Below, one piece after another: positions 32,343-40,234 of a stretch of DNA of 64,000 nucleotides (its first letter is position 1; every line of letters starts with the position of its first letter). Position numbers and translations under genes: made by a program. Location: assembly GCA_963682175.1 (NCBI GenBank), contig OY821772.1, positions 57,124,925-57,188,924 of the forward strand, read 5' to 3'. Under the pieces are notes generated by a model, which worked only from the letters and a program-made list of their open reading frames with translations, was not told the origin of the DNA and searched no databases. The stretch comes from Triglochin maritima. Its lineage: Eukaryota > Streptophyta > Magnoliopsida > Alismatales > Juncaginaceae.

Positions 32343-33852
32343 TGTTGGCTTTTTGGCATTAATCTAGGTTTTGATGATTTAATTAACCTAATCTTAATTA
32401 TGATGATGTAGAGTAGCACACATATTGTATTGCATATATATTGCATGTGTTAACCTCTACAGGTGATCAAGACTCATGGAAAGAAGGAAATCAAGTCAAG
32501 ATTTGTAATAAAGCTAAATGAAGACTTGTAATCTTGATTTTATTTTGAGTCTTAGGAACATGTGTAAATTGAGCATACAAGAGTTAAAAACCAATCACAT
32601 ACACACTAGGTTCCTTAGAGAAGTCACACACAAAATTTCACCTTATTTGGACTTCATTAGATCACCCAAACCTTAGTCGGAAATCACTTATAAACTTAAA
32701 CCCAGATTTCCTGTGTGAACCGGTCGACCGAACCAGTTCTCAGTTCGACCGGTTTATAACAGACTCTCCACAGTGATTTTACCGAACTCTACCGGTCGAC
32801 CGGTTCTACCTTTTCGGTCGACCGATCCCGGATTTTAATATGACCGTTTTTCTTGTCGTATTCCTATAACGGTCGTATTCGTATAAAACAAAACTTAACC
32901 CCAAAATACATTCGGTAACCGGTCGAACGAAGACCTTGTTTCGGTCGACCGGTTGAACATATTTTCAGAAACCAAATTCCCTGCTATCGGTCGACACATT
33001 TCTCGTTCGACCGATTGTCCTTTGTCTCAACCGAATCCCCTTCTCGGTCGACCGCCCCATACTTTGGTTCGACCGATTCACTTAAGTAGAGTTAAGTTCT
33101 AGCTCGTTTGTCCGACCGAATATTCTTTTGTTCGACCGTTCTCTTTGAAATCAAGTTAACGGTCGACCGGTTTACTAGTTTCGGTCGACCGGTTCTGGAC
33201 AGATTTGCAGCCCGATTTTCTGCTTTGTGTATCTTGCACAAAACCCAATCAAATCTATCCCCAACGGCTAGAATACCTTAGGAGCTTATAAATAGAGGAT
33301 CAAGACTTGTTGTTAACACAACTCTCCAACTCCAATTGTCCCAATACATTAGAGAGAAACCTCAATCCTCAAAGCTCCCAATTCTACACTCTTTAAGCCT
33401 AAACTTCACACATTTGATCATATACTCATCCTACTCAAAGTGTGCTCAATTAGAGAGTGAATCCCACTCAGTTACAAGTGTTGTCAAAAGAAGCAAGGAC
33501 TTCGGTGAAAGCCGGAAGTGTCCCTCTCGGATTGTGAGAGGAAGAATTCAAGCAAGCGAGGGTTGTTCGCGTTGCTTGTGGTGTAAAGGCGTTCTCTCCC
33601 GGCCCGGAACGGGGAGTGGTTAGTGAAGACGTAGGCGGAGCTCGTGGAGTCGAGCGGAGCTTACAAGAGAGGACTAGGACCCAGGTGGGGTGCCGAACCT
33701 CTATAAAAACCGACGCGTCTTTTGTGGTTTGCATTGTCTTTCTTTCTCTACTTGTTTGTTTATTCCGCTGCGCATTTGTTTGCTTAATCAAGTAGAAAAT
33801 TAGGGATTAGATTAAAAGTGATTAGTGGACCCATAACCCACACGATCCAACA
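32343..33852 (+). repeat. 3' LTR of the copia element
   Basis: 1510 bp, aligned without gaps to the 5' LTR with 8 substitutions (six transitions, two transversions) by hand count. It carries the same palindrome array at 32721-33190. Confidence 0.93.
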
Positions 33853-34313
33853 GAACAAACTAACAATACTACAAAATTCAATTCTAACATACATTCAAAC
33901 TCACATACATTTAAACTCAAATAAATCACTTTTAAGTTTACATTCATTCAAATTAACATACATTCAAACCTAAATAACAACATAAAATCTATTTTTAATC
34001 ACAATAATAGTACTTAAATTCAACTATTTTTAAGATGACTACCGTAGACCTATAATCAACAAAACTAAATTCAATAATCAACTATCAAACAAGAAATAAA
34101 ACGTTTTGCCTAAAAACCCAAAATCGAATTCGAGTTTCCACCAAAACGGGTTCCTAAATCAACAAAAACACTACAATCATACATAAAACAACAATGTATA
34201 TCATCCTAATAGATAAAAAAGGCAAGAAAACGGTGGAAAATGAAAAAAACTCGAAACCCTAACCTTATAAACTCGGAACTCGGCGGAGGGGGAAGAGGGG
34301 GGGCGTCGGGCTG

Positions 34314-34321
34314 CTTTTATA
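34314..34321 (-). promoter_or_regulatory. Probable TATA box of the MULE PMD gene
   Basis: The minus strand reads TATAAAAGCAG, in the same context as 25759-25766. Before the copia insertion it lay about 0.7 kb upstream of the PMD ATG; it is now about 6 kb away. Confidence 0.6.
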
Positions 34322-34329
34322 GCCCGACG

Positions 34330-34662
34330 GAACTCAGCGTTGGTAACGCCGAGTTTACTTTTTTTAAGTGAACTCGGCGTTACTAACGCCGAGTTATGCC
34401 TTTAGAACTCGGCACTTAGAGTGCCGAGTTCTACCAAAGTTGAACTCGGCATCATCCATGCCGCGTTCTACCAAAGTTGAACTCGGTATCACCCATGCCG
34501 AGTTCTACCAAAGTTGAACTCGGCATCACCAGTGCCGAGTTCTATTTGAATCACATCAGTAAAAATTGTCAAGTGTGGCCAATAAAAAACAAAGTTTAAC
34601 TCGGCATCACCAGTGCCGAGTTCTCAAAAGATGAACTCGGCACTGGTGATGCCGAGTTCTCT
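34330..34662. repeat. MULE right-end hairpin cassettes
   Basis: About eight AACTCGGC hairpin units matching the left-end set in inverted order. The outermost ones are nearly identical to the left end and the inner ones are rearranged. Confidence 0.9.
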
Positions 34663-34818
34663 ATGCACAAAAAAACAAAACCCGTCGCCGCCACGTGTCA
34701 CCACGTGGTGGCAGCGGGTCTAGTTTGGAAATTACTTTTAGTGGAGGTTTATTTTGGTAAATTTTTTTTAAAAAAAAAATTATTTTTAAAAATTTTCCTT
34801 TTCATAATGGGAAAATTG

Positions 34819-35574
34819 GTTTGATATCACTAAAAAACAACGAAATTATTTTTCTACCATTATACGTTTAACCTTGTTAATATAAATTAATTTTTAATTA
34901 GTTTTTGTGCAAAATTAACCTTTAACAATCCACCAATTATAAAACACATACATAATTAACTTCTATTTTTCTCATTGTCTTTCTTCACTCAGATTCTCTT
35001 ATTTGTCTTCTTTATTTTCTTTCTATATCTTTATTTTCTTTTTTATTATCTCTTTATCTTTTTGTCTCTCTCTTCACGTCTCTTCTTTCTCTCTCACCTA
35101 CAAACAATTAATTATTTTTATTGGATTTTAAATATTTAAATTTTGCAAGAAAGAGACGAGAATCGGGAAAGAGATGAGATAACAGAGAGAAGTGAGATAG
35201 AAGAAATGGGAAGAGAAAAAGATAGATTAAAAAAAGAAAAGACATGAACATGAGTAAAGAGAGGTGATGAAGAGAGAAGTGAAAAAATACTACGAGTTGA
35301 ATGATGTTTTTAGATTGTTTAGGGGATATTTTGTGAATTTGTAATTCAATATTAATTATAAAAATGTTTAATTGCTAGGTTGCTAAGGGTCAAATTTTAA
35401 AATTTTACAATTAAAAATTAATTATATTAGCGATGTTAAAATGAAAGGAATGACATAAACGTAAATAAACATGATTGTTAGTGGTATAAATGCAAATATA
35501 TGACTTTGTAGTAATCACATGAGAAATATTGTTACATGAAAAATAATTTCGTTGTTTTCCAGTGACATACAAAC
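34819..35574. mobile_element. Inverted-repeat transposon-like element with pyrimidine/purine core
   Basis: Left 34819-34855 and the reverse complement of right 35538-35574 share AACAACGAAATTATTTTTC and a (G)TTTG(A)TATxxCACT end. Further matching blocks follow inward. The core is a 200-bp pyrimidine-rich strand (34960-35100) followed by a purine-rich one (35150-35290). No coding capacity. A convincing target duplication was not found, so the superfamily is open. Confidence 0.6.
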
Positions 35575-36018
35575 GATTTACCCTTTCATAATCAACAAAT
35601 TGAGACTAGTTAACTATTTTTTGTTTTGAGATAGTTAAGATCATGTATTGAATTTGAATATTTCCATCTGAGTGTTTTAAATGAATTTAATCTCGACAGT
35701 TCCATCTAGATGTTTTAAATGGATTGGACGACAGATAAAATAAAATAAAACGTAACCAATATTTGAATAGTTAATACTTAATAACATAATGGGGACGTTT
35801 TAAAAGTCACTTTCATGTACAAAATAGGTTAATTATAACAATTTCGTGCAAACAATCGACAAGTTAACGTAGAATCGTGATGATATTATTTTATTATAAA
35901 TAAGTTAATTAACCACACAATATTTGTGCAGTATTAATTAAAACTTGCTGCCATCATTGATCATTCTCATGTAATTTGGAGCCCAAACAACTGAATGATC
36001 CCATGAATCCGAATCACA
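35575..36018. other. Intergenic, probable original upstream flank of the PPR gene
   Basis: AT-rich. Removing the two hAT elements joins 36018 to the sequence directly upstream of the PPR ATG, so this is the ancestral PPR promoter region. No motif was assigned. Confidence 0.55.
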
Positions 36019-36026
36019 CAACAACC

Positions 36027-39000
36027 TAGGACTGTGCAACTTCCGGTCCGGTCCGGGTTTTTGGACCGGACCGGACCGATCGGGTCGGGTCGGTCCAGAC
36101 CTGGATGAGAATCGGGTCGGGTTTCGGGTTCTGTTTTTGGTAAAATTCGGGTTTCGGTCCGGTCCAGACCGAAACCCGACTAAAACCGATAAAACCCGAC
36201 CCGGACCGGCTCCGCGTAACCCGAATTCTTCGACCCGTTTACCCGTCAAAAAACCCCAAATCGCAAAAGCAAAACCCGATTTCCCCTGTCTCTCCATTAT
36301 CATTGTCAGTTTGATGCAGTTTTTGCTGTTTTTTATTTTAGTTGAAAAGATCCTGGCTTTGGAGATATGTTTTTTAGTTGATTTTTTGGTCTACGACTTC
36401 AGTAGTTGGGACCCATCATGATTCTTGCAGAAACAAAGCAGTTAAAGTTTGCAAGCCTTCTAAACGAACTTACACTTAGTTTGGCTACATACATCCTACA
36501 TAGACATTAGATACCTCATACCATACCACAGTGGCATAGTTACATACTTACACTTGCTTATGTTTGGTCATTTGAAACACAAGGTTATTGAATTCTGCTG
36601 TAATTTATGATTACTTGACATACTTGTTGTGAACTTATACTCTTATAGTAAACAATAGACAAGCAATTTCTCGTATTTTATTCGAACTTATTGCATATTC
36701 TGTTAATTACAGGATCATTTTTCCTCCTAGCACGTCATGTATGGCATGTAATGTTTTTTCAGATTTAATGTTTAAAACTAATGAAAGGCAATCTAATTAA
36801 GTTTGTGGATTGTCTACTAAATATGCAGTTGTGAAATGACGGACTCACAAACCGCTTCCTCATCAACCATTGGAAGTTCACAACAGTCTACGGGTGCTAC
36901 TTCCACTACTGAAGTTAAAGCTACAATGGCGCCAAGGAAAAGAAAGGAAGGTCGAGAATACATCGATGCGAACAAGAGAAGAGCTGCTTATTGGGCACAT
37001 TTCAGGCCGTACTTAGAACAAGGTAAAACTCGTGCCGAATGCATTTATTGTGAAAACAAAACCTTTGCATGTGATAGTTCTATGAATGGGTCTAAGAACA
37101 TTAAGGTGCATTGGGATCGTTGTCCTGCAAATCCTGCAAATGACACCAAAAACAAAACTAAGCAGTCTGAGTTGGTGTTTGATAGTAACGTAGAGTCCTC
37201 TCAAGGTGATGGTAGACTTAGAATGCACACCTATGATGCTAGTGAAGTCCGAAAAGCAGTTGTTAAAATGATTTGGTGGACGAGTTACCATTTCGGTTTG
37301 TAGAGAATCCCGGTTTTAAGAATTTAATGACAGTAGCTTGTCCAAAATTTAAGATGCCTTCTCGTTGGACGATTGCCCGTGACTCTTACCAGTTGTATGT
37401 GGATGAAAAAAAGAAATTGAAGAAGCGGTTTGAGATGTGTTGTCATAGAGTTTCTGTGACCACTGATACATGGACTAGCATCCAAAGAATAAACTATATG
37501 TGTTTAACCGCGCATTTCATTGATAAAGAATGGAAATTGAACAAAAAAATCATAAATTTTTGTCCAATAAGTAGTCACAAAGGAAAGGCAATTGGTAAGG
37601 CAATTGAAGATTGTCTGATTTCTTGGGGTTTAGAGGAGAAATTGTTTACAGTCACTGTGGACAATGCACAATCAAATACTGTGGCATGTGATCATCTAAA
37701 GAAAATGATTCAAGGGAAAAGTGGCATTAGTGGGGGGAAACATTTGCATGTTAGATGTGTAGCTCACATTATCAACTTGATGGTGTGGGATGGATTGTTG
37801 ACCAAGGAAACGAAGTTGTGTCTTGACAGAATCAGGGCGGCCGTTAAGTATGTGAGGGGATCTCCTAGCAGAATTCAAACCTTTAAGGACCTGGCCGTGA
37901 AACACAAAATTGATTGTACCTTGTCATTGTCTATGGATGTGCCGACAAGATGGAATTCAACATATACCATGTTGGACACGACTTCCAAGTATAGAGACAT
38001 TTTTTGGAGAATGAATATTCCAAATGATCCTGAAGATGATGGTACTTTGGGAAATCCAACTGATGATGATTGGAAAATTGTTGGAAGACTCATTGTTTTC
38101 TTGAAGGAGTTTAAACACTTAAGAGAAAGTGTATCCGGTTCTCTGTATACCACTAGTAACTTGACATTCTTTTACATCTTTCGTGCTTCTGAGTTGTTGA
38201 ATGAGTGGATCGAAAGTGCAGATGCTGATTTTCACAACTTTGCAGTTGCAATGAAAGCGAAGTATGATAAGTACTTTGGAGAATTGGATAAAATAAACCT
38301 TCTGTTGTACTTGGGAGTTATTGTAGACCCGAAGGTGAAACTTCTTGGTGTTGGTATTGTGTTGCGGCGCATTTATGGAGCAGTCAAAGGAGATGAGTTG
38401 GGTAGGAAGATGAAGAACGATGCTAATGCTATATTCGAAGAGTATCAGCGTATGTACAGTCACTTGGTTCCAAAAGGTCGGCAACAAAGCAACTTGATTG
38501 ATTACCCCTCATCTTCTACTTCCACCTCAGATATGTTGGACTTCAAGAAATACATTGAAAATGAGGTCGAGATGTCAGGATCAGATCTAGGAAATTCAGA
38601 GTTTGATAGATATTTGTCAGATAAGTTGGGGGATCAGGAAAGAGGCTTAGAAATTCTGAATTGGTGGCAGTTGAATGAGCATAGATATCCTATTATGGCA
38701 TGCATTGCTCGTGATGTTTTGGCCATTCATGTTTCCACGGTTGCTTCTGAGTCGGCATTTAGTACTGGAGGACGTCACCTAGACAAATTTAGGAGTTCTT
38801 TGACGCCTAAGGTACTAAAGAATTGAAAATTGTAATTGCAATCATTTTCATGTTTGGTTTGCTACTAAATTACTCATTCTTTTTTTTGCTTGATTTTTCA
38901 CGTAAGACGGTCCGGTCACTAATATGCGTACAAGATTGGTTTTGACCATCCGTTAAGATTGACGTGGAGGAAAAACTGGCTGAACTAGAGAAACTTGAGC

Positions 39001-39667
39001 AAGGTACCACTTTCTTCCTTGTTGAACAATAATACTTCACACCTGAGTTTTTAAGTTCTGAAAAATTGAAAAATTGAGATGCATTGTTTCACATTGTTAT
39101 TACTTGTAGATTTGGATGCACCGGATGACATTGTTTGTGTGGAGTAGTCGCTGCAGACCAAGCAATTGCAACATGAACATGTTTGAGTGTTTGTAATGAA
39201 CTTGTTTGTTTAGTACTTTGTAATTCCAAACTGTTTTTGTGGACTTGGTGACTTTCTAATGCTTAAGCTGTGGTGGTTTTTTGGATTATGGTTTTCCTAT
39301 GATTTTCCAGCTTATCTTCTAAGGACTTCTTTATAGTCTCATATTGCAACAATTTTTGGTCATCCATAAATTTAGCAAACAATAATTTCACGTTTTCTTA
39401 GTTTTGGTTCATTAGAATCAAGAGTGTTTGTTGTAAACTCAATCAGCCAAATCAGGTATTAATTTTTATAATAAATATATATTGGTGCAAGGATGTGAAA
39501 ATTGATCGAGTATATATTGGCTCTTGTACTGGTGGGATTCGTGGGAAAACGGAAGATTTTCAGGTTTTAATTACAAACAGGTCCAAACCCACCCGGACCA
39601 GACCCAACCGGTCCGGTCTCCGGTCCGGGTCTGGTCCGGTCCGGGTTTGGACCCGTGCACAGCCCTA
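36027..39667 (+). mobile_element. Ac-like hAT transposon with decayed transposase gene, 3641 bp
   Basis: Ends TAGGACTGTGCA...GTGCACAGCCCTA with subterminal GGTCCGG/CCGGACC repeats at both sides. The left 8-bp flank is CAACAACC (36019-36026). The right copy was split by the next insertion: CAAC at 39668-39671 plus AACC at 40227-40230 restores CAACAACC exactly. It encodes a BED-finger/hAT-dimerisation transposase (36836-39147). Confidence 0.93.
36836..39147 (+). pseudogene. hAT (Ac/RICESLEEPER-like) transposase, frame change and stop
   Basis: An N-terminal Ser/Thr-rich part is followed by a BED zinc finger (36960-37120, CIYC...H..RC). The RNase H-like transposase core has Asp in VTTDTW, Asp in TVTVDNA, CxxH in HVRCVAHI and Glu in SESAFS, and the hAT dimerisation domain spans about 38640-38811. 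Two 3' introns are inferred: 38812-38906 and 39004-39109, both GT-AG, leading to a stop at 39145-39147. Breaks: a one-base frame change near 37268-37274, and a TGA at about 38950 just after the block ending QDWF, which looks like a CpG-type C-to-T change. A splice acceptor (ATGCAG) lies eight bases before the ATG, so a leader intron is likely. The protein is non-functional as it stands, although all catalytic residues remain visible. Confidence 0.88.
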
Positions 39668-39671
39668 CAAC

Positions 39672-40218
39672 TAGGGGTGCACATGGGTTGGGTTCAACCC
39701 GAAATCCAACCCGAACTCGACTGGTCGGGTCGGGTTGGGTCAGGTTGGGGAGGGGTTCGGGTCGGGTCGGGTTGGGGAGGGGTTCGGGTCGGGTCGGGTT
39801 GGGAAAATCAAAAAACCCGAATTTTCGGGTCGGGTTCGGGTTGAGGGGGTCGGGTTGGCCCAACCCAACCCGAACCCGATTTTTTATTTTTTATTTTTAT
39901 TTTTTTTTTATTTTTTCCCAAATAAACCGGTCGACTGAACATCACTCGGTCGACCGTTTCCAACCCGAAAATTTCGAGTTTTCAAGCCACTCGTCGACCG
40001 TTTAAGCACCGGTCGACCGAACCCGACCAAGTTTGGGAGAAAATTTCCGAATTCGGGTTCAACCCGATCCAACCCGACCCAACCCGAAAATTTCGGGTCG
40101 GGTTGGGTTGAACCCAAACCGGTTCGGGTTCGGGTTGGGTTTTTTCCCAACCCGAAAATTTTGGGTTGGGTCGGGTTGAGGCCCAAACCCGACCCAACCC
40201 GACCCATGTGCACCCCTA
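39672..40218. mobile_element. Non-autonomous hAT element inserted in the end of the previous one
   Basis: 547 bp, TAGGGGTGCACATGGG...CCCATGTGCACCCCTA, with an exact 8-bp target duplication CCTACAAC (39664-39671 and 40219-40226). The left duplication copy consists of the last four bases of the older hAT element plus four bases of its target duplication, which proves the order of insertion. Subterminal repeats are GGGTCGGGTTGGG. The core (39928-40020) carries two exact and two mutated CGGTCGACCG palindromes. Confidence 0.93.
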
Positions 40219-40234
40219 CCTACAACAACCAACA

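Larger units (their letters stand above)
28507..33852 (+). mobile_element. Gag-only, Sirevirus-like Ty1/copia element (non-autonomous), 5346 bp
   Basis: LTRs of identical length (1510 bp) at 28507-30016 and 32343-33852 with TG...CA ends. An exact 5-bp target duplication GAACA flanks it (28502-28506 and 33853-33857). A tRNA-Met primer-binding site follows the 5' LTR and AAAAAGGGGGAGAT precedes the 3' LTR. The 2.3-kb interior encodes only Gag; there is no protease, integrase, RT or RNase H. Repeated GGGGGAG tracts before the 3' LTR and palindrome-rich LTRs are features reported for Sireviruses. By hand I count 8 differences between the LTRs (about 0.5%), so insertion is recent. It sits in the leader of the MULE PMD gene, in opposite orientation. 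Confidence 0.92.
21824..34798 (-). mobile_element. 13-kb MULE with transposase and PMD genes, interrupted by a copia element
   Basis: Termini read GGAAAATTTTT...AAAAATTTTCC, with inverted repeats well over 150 bp long that share TTACCAAAATAAACCTCCAC and the following CCACGTGGTGACACGTGGC. An exact 9-bp target duplication TTTTCATAA flanks it (21815-21823 and 34799-34807). Without the copia insertion at 28507-33852 the element is about 7.6 kb. It carries a minus-strand MURA-like transposase (22551-25307) and, upstream in the same direction, a three-exon PMD gene (26389-28252). Three blocks of hairpin cassettes with AACTCGGC arms lie at both ends and between the genes. The leader of each gene is a copy of the same sequence. 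Confidence 0.92.
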
